DNA of 39,224 bases, from NCBI GenBank assembly GCA_003427395.1, contig BFEA01000707.1:476713-515936 (forward strand), read 5' to 3'. This DNA comes from Chara braunii. Taxonomy: Eukaryota; Streptophyta; Charophyceae; Charales; Characeae. Both the position numbers and the translations under genes were made by a program. The notes beneath the pieces were generated by a model. The model saw only the letters and a program-made list of their open reading frames with translations, made no database searches and was not told the DNA's origin. Positions 29,506 through 38,535 of this stretch are shown here, one piece after another (positions within the stretch are counted from its first letter, which is position 1; each line of letters opens with the position of its first letter).

Positions 29506-30920
29506 ATGGCCGACGTCTTCCAACGGCTGCCGCTGCTTGTCTTGGTCGTCATTTTGCTTCTCCTTGTCGTAGTATTCTACGCCTGCATCCTGCGTCGGGT
29601 GCCTAGTCGCACACACAAGAAACGACCGGCGAAGAAGCACATCAACATGGACGAACAACACACGAATATGAGGATGTCGTCGGAACAACACACAAACCAT
29701 TGCCCCAACCACGACAGTACTCACGCTACAAGGGCGCACGACCCGTCAGCCTACGCGCACCTCCCACCGCACGAGCAACCTCTACCCGACTCCTCGGACG
29801 GGGAACCGGACGAAGCTCGGCCACGGACAGTCCCGCTGGGTAGAGGGTCCACCCAGGACTGGGCGGGAAGCCAATCGTTCGGTCGGCGTGGTAGCACGTA
29901 CAGACACTCGTACACCGAAATCCTGGAGGAAGGCATCCACGAAAACGACGTTGATGACGCCCTTAATTTGTCAGGCTAAGTAGCGGGAGCTCATCGGCCG
30001 CCACACGGACAGTCCTCGTGAACCCTCACCCTGATGACGACACAGGGCAGGTGACATTGGTCGCCCGAACTGCGAAGGGTGCGTCCGTGGGATGGGATGC
30101 GTTCGATAACAGGAGGGAGCAGCCGAGGGTACAGTCGTCGACGACATCAGTAGCGAGCGGTGGCGTCGGTCGTCCACAGTGGATCCGGTCCCCGTCTCCA
30201 TTGTCGGGAGGTTGAGGCAGCGAGCGACGTGCATCTGACTGCGGGCCGACGGGCGAAGACTTTGCAAGCGGGGGTGCCGAATGAGATGGGAGGCGCGTGT
30301 GGAAGGAACACTGGCAGGAGATCCGTCGACAACAAGAGGAATCGATAACCCAGGGGGTGCAGCGATTGCGTGTGGGGGAGCGGGCATTGGAGGTAGACGG
30401 GCCAATCGGGGGAGGCGACGAGTACGACGACGACGACGAAGGCGAGTGCGAAGCACAGGACGACAACACGGGGGACGTGGTCCTATTGCGGACGGCTAGC
30501 ATAGGCGGCCGGGACGGCAAGAGCAGAGCTTCTGCGTCGACAGGTCGGCGGGGAAAGAAGGCGGTAGCAGGGGGTGGCGAGGCCGAAGGTGACGGGGAGG
30601 CGGAGGGTGGGCGGAACTTCTGGTCGGTGGAGCATATGGTCGCCCTCATCAGGGCGAAGCGGGACCAGGATGCGCAATTGCAGGCGTCGGGCCAAGCTTT
30701 AACTCGTATGTGGGGGAGGGAATGGAAGTGGGCGGAAGTTTGTGAGAGGTTGTTGAAGGTCGGCGTCGACAGGCCGACAGAGAAATGCGGGAAAAAGTGG
30801 GATAATTTGATGCAGCAGTTCAAGAAGATGCACTTGTTCCAGGGCGAGTCTGGGAAGGATGACTTCTTCCAGTTGTCGTTGTTTGTTTTCGTGTTGTCCT
30901 GTGTTCCATGCATCGTGTGA
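29506..30920 (+). pseudogene. Harbinger ORF1: Myb/trihelix-like DNA-binding protein, frameshifted
   Basis: In PIF/Harbinger elements this second protein binds DNA and helps bring the transposase into the nucleus and onto the ends. The likely ATG is at 29506 (MADVFQRLPLL). It is followed at once by a ~20-residue hydrophobic helix and a basic stretch (HKKRPAKKHIN), which look like a signal anchor. The frame ends at 29979, but coding continues in another frame from about 29982 (NPHPDDDTGQVTLVAR), switches near 30205-30300, and resumes at 30297. The last part has an acidic run (DEYDDDDEGE) and the Myb_DNA-bind_4/trihelix domain at about 30615-30875 (FWSVEHMVALIRAKR, REWKWAEVCERLL, CGKKWDNLMQQFKK, GKDDFFQL). 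The C-terminus after FFQL is abnormal and short. At least two frameshifts make it a pseudogene unless unrecognised introns exist. Confidence 0.78.
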
Positions 30921-30934
30921 GAGATTTGCATTCA

Positions 30935-31725
30935 AATGGTGGAGTGGGAGGTGCTTGATTGATTAACGACCTGTCGTCAGAATGGCATGCACAACGTCAG
31001 AAGAAAATGAAACACAGGCGCACCAATCACACACACACATATTGCCTCGGCACACCATGCCAAGTCGACGCGAAGAAGAAAACACTTCACTGCCCCGGAA
31101 GACGTGTCCAATTTCTGCATTGAAAAACGACCTTTTATGCCATTGCTGTTGAAAACAGGATGTTTATCGTGCATGCCTTTCTTGTTTTGCTTTTTGTTTG
31201 TCATGGTTTGAGTTCCTAGCATGGAGCGAAACATTGCAGACGAAGGCAGAAGCGATCACACACGCGTAGACAAGCAAAAGACGACAATCCTGTGTCGGAA
31301 ACAACGTATCGAATTTCATTAGAAAGGTGTTGTGAACACACAAGAAGTGGGCTTGAAGCCTTGTTAAAAAAAGGAACCATGGGAAAAGGAAACCCAAAGC
31401 ATGCATGCGTGTATGGAACACTATCAACGAACTTCTAAGAACAACAACAGACTACTACACCCAAAGATCGACTGCCACGTGTCGACACCCTCAACCGATT
31501 TGTAGGGACTACTGCTTTACCACCATTGCCGTCTTTATCGATAAGCGATAAATAAAAAACTTCCGACTGGGAGAAGCAGAGACTCCATCCGGGACTCTAC
31601 GTAACAACACACGACCAAAACGCACAAAACGCTCAGAACGGGATTCCTCGCCAATAGCCGCTCTCCCACCCTCAAAACTCACGTCCTCCACGTGTGCGAG
31701 CTTGGCGTCCATATCTTCCGGCGGC
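30935..31725. other. Intergenic region between the two Harbinger ORFs
   Basis: Lies between the convergent 3' ends of ORF1 and the transposase. No recognisable gene; it should contain both transcripts' ends. Confidence 0.55.
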
Positions 31726-31730
31726 CCTCA

Positions 31731-33103
31731 TCAATGACCACTTATCCACTCCACCAGCGCATCCCTTAGAATCATCGCATCCCCCGTCGAAGTGTCCATG
31801 CGCACGGGCGGCCCTGGGGGACGTTGGATCTCCAGATCCACCCGACGCCGAACTCCGTTCGTGTCCACCTCCCAAAGCAAATTGTCGTTGAAGGGGATGC
31901 CGACATCGATGAGAATGTTAGGCAAAATGCACACGGCGACAAACTGCTGTGGCAACGTCTCCATATTCGTCATATGCGACCGCAGGAACAACCTCCACAT
32001 GCCCTTCAGCCTCCCGAAAGCCCTCTCCATTGCCCCCCTGGCATTCTTCTGTCTGTTGTCGAACGGCAACTCGGACGAGTGTTGAGAGGTGCCGCCATAA
32101 GGAACGACTAGCCATTCCGACGACGGTTACCCATTGTCGCCCAGTAGATAGCCACTCGTCTGCACATGGAAGGGGAGCATAACGGGCGGCCCCGTGAACA
32201 GCTCCCCGGCCTCCGCGCGCGCCCATACACTAGAGAGGTGAATGACCCTGACGTCGTGACAGCTTCCCTGATATCCAATGAAAACGTCCAGCACACGTAA
32301 GTCGAGATCGACGACGATCTGCACGACGATTGAGAAACGTCGTTTCCTGTCGAAGTAGTCTTCACCAGGTGCGTTCGCCGGCTTGTCGATGTAGATATGC
32401 GTGCAGTCGAGACAACCGTGGTAGTTGGGGAACCCCTTGTCAGCGAAAGCATGAAGAACGACTGCCTTCCGCACCCTTGTCGGCCACGATAACTTCTCCC
32501 GGTACACCGTCAGCAACGCCGTAGTGACGTCCGACACCGCCACCAAACCCGAAGCTCTGCCAATGTCGAAGCTGCGCGTGCTGCCCTTGTACGTCTCCCC
32601 GGACGCCCATTCGTATAATGCGTACGAGACGATGTGGTCTGGCTGCAACGGTTCCCTGTAGAACATCACACGGCGCTGCAGAAAAGGCGACAGACTCTCC
32701 ACAATCTCACGGAAGACACGTGGCGACATACGTGGCTTCTCGTGGAAGTAGTCTTCCGTGGCGTCGTCGGCATGGCGCAGATCCTCCCACGCCCCCCCGT
32801 CCTCCTTTTCATCCACCACCTTGGCGTGGCTCTAGGCAGAATGTCACAACCCATGGCGCAGCACACCTGGAAGACGGCGTCGCAGATGGCATCGGTGTCC
32901 AGCCCTTCTGCCACCAATGACTGCATCGCCTTCCTCCTCCGTGCGCGAAGCTGCGTGTTCATTCTTCCCACAATGCTCTCCATCTGGCAGCGCAGAAGAA
33001 CAACGGTAACGGCCGCAGCAACCGTTGTCCTTTCCGCCGTCGACAGCTTCGCACGCTCGTCATCGCCGACATTCCCCATCGCCACACAGGGTGTAGAAGA
33101 CAT
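31731..33103 (-). pseudogene. PIF/Harbinger DDE transposase, one frameshift and one nonsense
   Basis: The product is a DDE_Tnp_4 endonuclease that cuts and joins transposon ends. The likely ATG is at 33103-33101. The N-terminal part (SIVGRMNTQLRARRRKAMQS to WWMKRRTGG) is followed by a frame change at a run of seven C (32792-32798, G on the coding strand), where one missing base would restore the frame into AWEDLRHADDATEDYF. Then come YALYEWASGETY, the first catalytic Asp in GCLDCTHIYIDKP (codon 32406-32408), the second Asp in GYQGSCHDVRVI (32253-32255), and GYLLGDNG. A TAA at 32127-32129 follows, where the family normally has Tyr. The frame continues with PSSEWLVVPYGG and the catalytic Glu in ARGAMERAFGRLKGMWR (32025-32027). 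It ends at 31731. The catalytic triad is intact; only two small lesions are seen, so inactivation is probably recent. Confidence 0.9.
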
Positions 33104-33129
33104 CGCCTTCACCTCGGGCAACAGACTTC

Positions 33130-33700
33130 AGCGGCACGACAACACACGACCAAAACGCGACTCGTGATGACCACGGGGTTGGCGCGACGAAGGACGCCGT
33201 GACAGCTCGCAGGACGCTATCTGCTTATCCGCATGCAGTGATGCGAGCACGACCTCACTGATGTCGTCGTCTTCACTGTTCCCCTCTTAACGGTGATGGC
33301 CGAACGGTTGTCCACGCGCCGACCCTGCCACCGCGCAGTCGAAGGATGTGCTTCCCCGTTGACGTCGTCCACCGCTCGCCGCAGCCCCCAGCTGATATGC
33401 CTGCACTGCGCCTGCCTCTTTCAAAATTCAAATTTCGAAAAGGGAGACCCACGCGCGCGTGTTCCTTTTTTTTTTGAACCCGCCGCCGAATTTTAAATTT
33501 TCCAGCCGCCCGGAGGCGGACCACTCCAGACTACCGGGACATCAAATTGTGGACCACCGCCCATAGCCCCGGCCCGCGGCCGCGTATTTTATTTTGAACA
33601 TCCCCGCGGCCCGTCCTCGGAGTGTCCTCGGGCGATCGTCCTGAGGACGAGTGCAACAAAGGCGGGAAATTCCTTGGGCAACCTGAAGGAAAACTCCTCG
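33130..33700. other. Right internal flank of the Harbinger element
   Basis: Non-coding DNA between the transposase start and the right terminus, presumably with its promoter. Plus-strand open frames here are shadows. Confidence 0.5.
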
Positions 33701-33739
33701 GGCCCCGAGGACGCCCCGAGGAGTTTCTAACGAGCCCCA

Positions 33740-34140
33740 TGGAGTGGTGGAAGGGTGGGGTCTTGTGACTCTTGTGAGGGATTGGGCCTATGACAACAAG
33801 CCCGAAAAAAAAAAAAAAAAAAAAGTCAACCTTGAGGATTGGTGAGAGCAGCACAGGATGTTGGGCCTCACTCCAGAGCGCAACCAGTATGTTTCCCAGC
33901 TATGAAAAAAAAAGTATGCGGCTTGCATGTAGCTGCAACTTTCAGGGCTCAGCCTCCGGAGCAGAATGGCTGGCAGCACCACCCAAAAGGAGGCCTGCAA
34001 GGGTTCATTTTTTTGGGTGCGCAGGAAGTTCCCAGCCCCGGAGAAAAGTGCCTTGGAAGTCTGTTTTTTTTTTTTTTTTTTTAAACCAGTGTCCTTGCTA
34101 GGAGAGGTTGTACGAGCACACCCCCCTAGCAAGAGACCTG
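33740..34140. other. No gene recognised; poly(A) and poly(T) tracts
   Basis: A-run at about 33805-33823 and T-run at about 34063-34082. Open frames are artefacts of these. Confidence 0.5.
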
Positions 34141-34143
34141 GGT

Positions 34144-34191
34144 GCTCCCGTCTATTGGTGGGGAGCAGCACCTGCTGGAAAGTGGAAGTCT
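34144..34191. mobile_element. Small element family D, half copy
   Basis: GCTCCCGTCTATTGGTGGGG followed by AGCAGCACCTGCTGGAAA matches the left arm of the element at 36088-36140. Confidence 0.7.
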
Positions 34192-34198
34192 GGTGGAT

Positions 34199-34352
34199 TA
34201 AACCACCAGTTACTTCCTAAAGTCTTGCCCACCAACAAGTTTTAGGAAACGTACGGGCCAGCTACAGGAGCGCCCAAATTCATCCGACTACAAACGTTTC
34301 TACTCTATTTTTCCCTGTGGCGGATAGCTGGTCTTAGTACTGGTGGTGTAGA
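34199..34352. mobile_element. Small element family F, copy
   Basis: The ends TTAAACCACCAGTTAC and GTACTGGTGGTGTAGAA are complementary with mismatches. The interior (TTTTAGGAAACGTACGGGCC, CTACAGGAGCGCCCAAATTC, ATCCGACTA) matches 25905-26020. Confidence 0.72.
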
Positions 34353-34403
34353 ATTACAAAAGAGAAAAACCAGTGTGAGGTCACCATTTTAGAGATGCAG
34401 CAA

Positions 34404-34670
34404 GCGGCCTAGTTCAGTTGGTTAGGCACGCAACTGGCATTCAGGAAGTCATGGGGTGAATCCCCACTGACCACCTGCCGCACTCTTGGTGCCAACCAAC
34501 TGAGGTAGGTGGCTTGCTCTCCACGTTCGGTATTGGTGCGGTCTTTGGCCATCACGTGTCTGTGTGTGTGTGTGGGTTCTGTGTGATGTGTGGGAGAGTG
34601 TGGGCCATAAACACTGCTGTTACTCAATGGGGTTGGGGGAAGTAAATACATACACATAGAAATAACCAAA
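34404..34670 (+). mobile_element. tRNA-derived SINE
   Basis: The head resembles a tRNA: an A-box-like TAGTTCAGTTGGTTAGGCA (about 34410-34428) and a B-box-like GGGGTGAATCCCC (about 34453-34465), with GCGGC and GCCGC at the ends of the ~78-bp tRNA-like part. A ~190-bp unrelated body follows, with a GT-rich stretch and an A-rich end (AAGTAAATACATACACATAG). The T-loop and anticodon arm are degenerate, so this is not a functional tRNA. Confidence 0.6.
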
Positions 34671-34679
34671 CCACATCAA

Positions 34680-35355
34680 CAAGATGCCAATACCATGTGG
34701 CAGCTTCAAACCTGAAATGGTGCCTTCGAGTAAAATGACTCAGTACTGACGGAGGCACAGCTGCTGGCAAAATGCTCTGTCTTTGCGTTAGCCGCCGCCC
34801 CCCCCCCCCTCCTCCCCCCAACCGGCAGCCCCACCCTACTCCCTGACCACCTCGAATTAGCTACGCTTGCAGGTGTCCCCTGTATAGCCTTAGGAGTAGT
34901 GGTAGGTAGGTAGTGAAAGGTGACATTAACACAAGAATATAGCTCAGTTTTTTCTTTATTAAAAGAAATAAAATTGAGATGCACTTTACCATCTCCTAAA
35001 AAGAGAAGACATAAAGAAAGAAATAAGCAAAATGGGGTTAAGGACCATAAAGGCCCCTTTTAGGCTGAACAACCTTTCAGTAGCCCTGTCAGAATGCAGT
35101 ACCTGGAAAGTTGACACACCCAGGTCCATGATCTCCCATCCCTCTGGCTGCATCATGCAAGTACCACATTCTGACATCGCTTCGTCAGGGCTTTGCAGAC
35201 TCATGTGGACCCATGCAGTACTCATTTTTCAAGAAGGGAAAATTGCATGTCTACCAGGTGACCGACCTCTGGGACTGCTGAGCTATTTTTGAATGATGTA
35301 CTACCTTGGGCACTGGGTGCGTAATACAAGCTGATATATTTCAAAAAGAAAACAA
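34680..35355. other. No gene recognised
   Basis: Contains a C-run at about 34798-34810. Short open frames without recognisable content. Confidence 0.45.
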
Positions 35356-35360
35356 AATGT

Positions 35361-35549
35361 TGGGGAAATTACGGGGGAGTCAGAAAAATGAGTTATAATT
35401 GCACTATGGGCCAAGATACAGTCTCGAATTGCAGTTCGGGCAATGTATACAACCCAGATTTCTGGCCAGGTAGGGTGCCTGAAGTGCAATTGCAAACTCA
35501 GTCTGTACCTTGCACCATAGTGCCATTATCACTCGTTGTTGTGACTCTA
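35361..35549. mobile_element. Small inverted-repeat element family E, copy 1
   Basis: The left arm starts GGGGGAGTCAGAAAAATGAG followed by TTATAATTGCACTATGG. The right arm is the imperfect complement, ending CACTCGTTGTTGTGACTCT. The interior has CAATGTATACAACCCAG and GGCCAGGTAGGGTG. A second copy lies in opposite orientation at 37175-37358. Confidence 0.82.
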
Positions 35550-35554
35550 CTGAT

Positions 35555-36015
35555 TTAGGGGTTTAGGCTATAATCCCCAAAATCCCAGTATGCCAAGTAC
35601 CAGGAGGTTTCAAGACTAATCACAAGCTCAGAGGTGGAGTGAAGTGGTACAGAGGGCTCCATCGCAAACTGGGCTACAGACCAAATTCCCACAGCTTGTA
35701 CCAGTCTCAAAAGATAACCTGACGTTGTCTGACATGGTTTATCATTGTTTAACATTGCTTAACAACTCATGTTCCCGAGGGTGGGGGTTGGGGAACGGGA
35801 GGGTTATTTGCCTACATGCACTGGGGTCCTCTCACGGGTGATAGCACCCGCTTCCATGATTGAAGGAAGATGGGAGCGACGGCGGGGGCTTGTTGAAAAA
35901 AAAAAAAAAAAAGAGAGAGACGGGACTGGGGTTACTACCACCTAATCAAGGCTGGCATGTAGGTAACTAACATAGGTTGCTGAGTGCCGGTGAGTGGTTG
36001 TGCAACCCCACTTGC
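35555..36015. other. No gene recognised
   Basis: Short open frames only. An A-run occurs at 35895-35912. Confidence 0.45.
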
Positions 36016-36087
36016 CAAATCTCCTCCATCGAGGGCGGGTCACGCAGCTTTTTTTTTTTTTTTTTTTTTTTTTTGCCCAGCTAAAAG

Positions 36088-36255
36088 CTCCAGTCTATTG
36101 GTGGGGAGCTGCACCTGCTGGAAAACGGGTCCAGCGTCCCTCCTCCATCGAGGGCGGGTCACGAAGCTACCAGTCGCCATATTCAGATGTCTGTATATCT
36201 ATGGGACGCTGGACCCGGTTTCCAGCAGGTGTTGCTTCCCACCAATAGATGGAGC
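36088..36255. mobile_element. Small inverted-repeat element family D, complete copy
   Basis: The ~50-bp arms at 36088-36140 and 36203-36255 are nearly complementary: GTCTATTGGTGGGGAGCTGC then ACCTGCTGGAAAACGGGTCC, against GGACCCGGTTTCCAGCAGGT then GTTGCTTCCCACCAATAGAT. The 60-bp loop begins TCCTCCATCGAGGGCGGGTC, which also occurs just before the element at 36022. Half copies lie at 27730 and 34144, and a short end at 18328. Confidence 0.85.
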
Positions 36256-36323
36256 CCTCCTGAGAGTGATAGTGGTGTCTGCTCTTATCAGCACCACTAC
36301 CACCACCTCGGGCTGCTGTTTAA

Positions 36324-36424
36324 TTTAAAAAAAATAAAAAAAAAAAAATAAAAAAAAAAATAAAATAAAAAAAAATAAAAAAAAAAAACTTTTTTTGTTC
36401 TTTTTGTTTGTTTGTTTGTTTGTC
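36324..36424. repeat. A-rich tract followed by T-rich (TTTG)n
   Basis: About 65 bases of A with scattered T are followed by T-runs and TTTG repeats. It can form a long A-T hairpin. Confidence 0.9.
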
Positions 36425-36429
36425 AAACA

Positions 36430-37010
36430 TACACCCCTTCTATTCTGGGGGGCAACAGTCTTGTTACTTATTACCGGCAAGCAGAAAACAAGTGACTGGG
36501 TACACATGGATGTTTCCCGGCCATTATAGGGCCCCGGGGCAGGGGTAGCTAAGGATCCTGACGTTGGCCCCCCCCCCAGCCCCTCCTGCCGCAACTCGGG
36601 CTGCATGGGTATCTGGGTCTCTCTTTGCTCTTTTCTATATGTACTAGAAAATTGCATTTCTACCCTGTTTGAAAAAAAGATGGGAATTCTGGTCATACCC
36701 TGTCCCATCCCCCCTTCGCGTGTCTCTACCCGGGAAATGGCCTGTGGAAATTATATCCATGCCCAGGACCGAGGTGGGCCAAGGANGGTATCGTCAAATT
36801 GCAGTTATACCCAACCACTGGCATGTTCAAATTATAGACATGTCCAGCCAAATTATGTTCATAGTACCCAATTTTGCCTGCCCTTTTTCTGGGCATGAGC
36901 ATAATTTTGTGAGGCCGTGTGGGACTGGGTACAGGTATAATTTGGCACTTTGGGAAAGTAGGGTACATATGGAAGCTGAGTCCCAAGTGCTGGTCGCACT
37001 GAGGTAGGAT
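36430..37010. other. No gene recognised; degenerate AAATTAT-CATG-CC motifs; one N
   Basis: Between about 36680 and 36950 motifs like AAATTATAGACATGTCC recur at roughly 30-40 bp spacing. Position 36786 is a single ambiguous base. Confidence 0.5.
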
Positions 37011-37168
37011 AGTAGGGACACGGGGTGCGCTGGGAGTATTAACGTGGGCAAGGGTAGGGAGGTGGCCTATCCTGTCAGGACAACCATAGGCTGCCTCTGC
37101 CAGCTATCACTGTGGGTCTAGTCCTTGGCCTCTACAACACCCTGGGCTTTATAAGGAAAAAAAAAGAA
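37011..37168. repeat. Dispersed repeat G, copy 2
   Basis: Same orientation and about 145 bp in common with 23588-23733, ending in an A-rich stretch (GGAAAAAAAAAGAATAAAAG). Confidence 0.75.
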
Positions 37169-37174
37169 TAAAAG

Positions 37175-37358
37175 TAGAGTGGCAAAAACGAGTTATAATT
37201 GCTCTATGGGGCAAGACACAGTTTGCAATTACACTTGGGGCACCCTACCTGGCCAGAAAGCTGGGTTGTATACATCGCCCGAACTGCAATTCGAAACTGT
37301 ATCTTGGGCCATAGTGCAATTATAACTCATTTTTGTGACTCCCCCGTAGTTTCCCCCC
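37175..37358. mobile_element. Small inverted-repeat element family E, copy 2
   Basis: The reverse complement of the element at 35361-35549, including the distal flank (CTACGGGGGAG against TTACGGGGGAG on the other strand). Arms GAGTTATAATTGC and GCAATTATAACTC are clear. Confidence 0.82.
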
Positions 37359-37430
37359 CAAAAAAAGAAGGAAGCTGAGTAAACAAGTTGGGTGCCGGGA
37401 TGAATATAAAGGGAATTCTCATCTCTGTCC

Positions 37431-37510
37431 AGTTGATGTAGCTCAGTGGTTAGAGCACCAGTAAGAAATGCGCATTGTGGTATGAGGTCGCGGGTTCGGA
37501 ACTCAATTGC
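37431..37510 (+). repeat. tRNA-like sequence with A and B boxes
   Basis: TGTAGCTCAGTGGTTAGAGC (37437-37456) is an excellent A box and D arm (GCTC/GAGC). GGTCGCGGGTTCGGAACTC (about 37487-37505) is a B-box-like T arm. CAGTTG and CAATTG at the ends can pair as an acceptor stem. The anticodon region is too long and irregular (ACCA to TGGT encloses 17 nt), and the T stem is poor. It is more likely a tRNA pseudogene or SINE head than a working tRNA. Confidence 0.6.
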
Positions 37511-37727
37511 AGCCTTGAGCTTGGACACCAGCAGGGCGTTAGAATGACGCATGGCTGGACATATACCCCCTTGGGCTGACGCATGGTAAGCTATTACAGA
37601 CACTGGCTGCGGACCACCCGAGGGTTGTCCACGGTGTTGTATGTCGGGTCTTGATACTGCATGGGTTGCTTGCCGCTGTTGCTCGTGGTTGTTCTGTTGA
37701 TCTCCACAGTCTGGTATATCATACACA

Positions 37728-37802
37728 GGTGCCATTAAACTTTGCGATTGCTGCTCAAATGGTACAGTCTTCAGGTCACATGTCATAGATCATGGGTTCG
37801 AG
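37728..37802 (+). repeat. tRNA-like promoter boxes in the left foldback arm
   Basis: GCTCAAATGGTACAGTC (A-box-like) and ATGGGTTCGAGTCTGG (B-box-like) have the right order and spacing for an internal RNA polymerase III promoter. The right arm carries the same pair inverted at about 38620-38690. The cloverleaf is not restorable, because the anticodon arm does not pair. Confidence 0.5.
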
Positions 37803-38329
37803 TCTGGCTTCGGACTTTGGGGGGGGGGGGGGTTGTCCAGCTTGGCCCGTGATCTCTTCAACGAACATATAGTTCCCTCTGCATAGTACTGCACATATCT
37901 GGCCTTCGGGCACATACATCTTGCTATACATGACGGGGTCTACCCACGCATGGCTTGGCTCTAGGGTAGGGTAGGGATATAAGTCGCTCCGGCTAGTCTC
38001 AGTTCCGCCTAGCCTTGGGTAAGTTAGGGGAAGGACGGTAGGATGTGTCCACGGGCGCTGGCCTGCCTTGCTTAAATAATCCTGCTGGGTAGACTCTCTG
38101 AATTGGGCCTGTAAGAGGATTGCATGAGCCTGGCATCCCATGTTCCCGTACGGCAAGGTTTGTCCGCGCCCACGGACACATCCTACCGTCCTTCCCCAAG
38201 CTTACCCAAGGCTCGGCAGAACTCAGACTAGCCGGAGCGACTTATATCCCTGCCCCTACCCTAGAGCTAAGCCATGAGTGAGTAGACCCCGTCATATACC
38301 CCCCCCAGCCCAGTATCGTAGTTGTGTGT

Positions 38330-38535
38330 AAGTGTGTGTGCCCAGAGGCTATGTATGTTTGTATGAGCCCATAGGGCCATGCGTTTTGTATCTGCCCGAA
38401 GGCTATGTGTGCTCTGTGTAACTGTATAGCGAGCTGTATGTGCCCGAAGGCCAGATACGTGCAGTCTATGTGTGCTCTGTATAACTGTATAGCGAGATGT
38501 GTGTGCCCTAAGGCCAGATATGTGCAGTACTATGT
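38330..38535. repeat. ~63-bp tandem units in the right foldback arm
   Basis: GTGCTCTGTGTAACTGTATA followed by GCGAG and GGCCAGATACGTGCAG (38409-38470) is repeated at 38471-38533, with a partial degenerate copy upstream. The left arm has only one such unit, so the arms expanded unequally. Confidence 0.85.

Larger units (their letters stand above)
28905..33738. mobile_element. PIF/Harbinger DNA transposon, 4.8 kb, inactivated
   Basis: The ends are matching terminal inverted repeats: GGGGCTCGTTAGA at 28905-28917 and its complement TCTAACGAGCCCC at 33726-33738, with similarity continuing for about 25 bp. The flanking triplets are ATA and ATG, close to the 3-bp target duplication of this superfamily. 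The motif TCCTCGGG recurs several times within 200 bp of each end, as subterminal transposase-binding sites often do. Inside are a plus-strand Myb/trihelix-like ORF1 (29506-30920) and a minus-strand DDE transposase (31731-33103), arranged convergently, which is one of the usual Harbinger layouts. Both ORFs carry disabling changes, so this copy could move only if proteins were supplied from elsewhere. Confidence 0.88.

Noticed and set aside
32618-33167. Plus-strand open frames opposite the transposase
   Set aside because: They are antisense shadows of the DDE transposase.
37728-37802. Functional tRNA gene in the foldback arm
   Set aside because: Box motifs are good but the anticodon arm does not pair and the same sequence is part of a repeated inverted arm.
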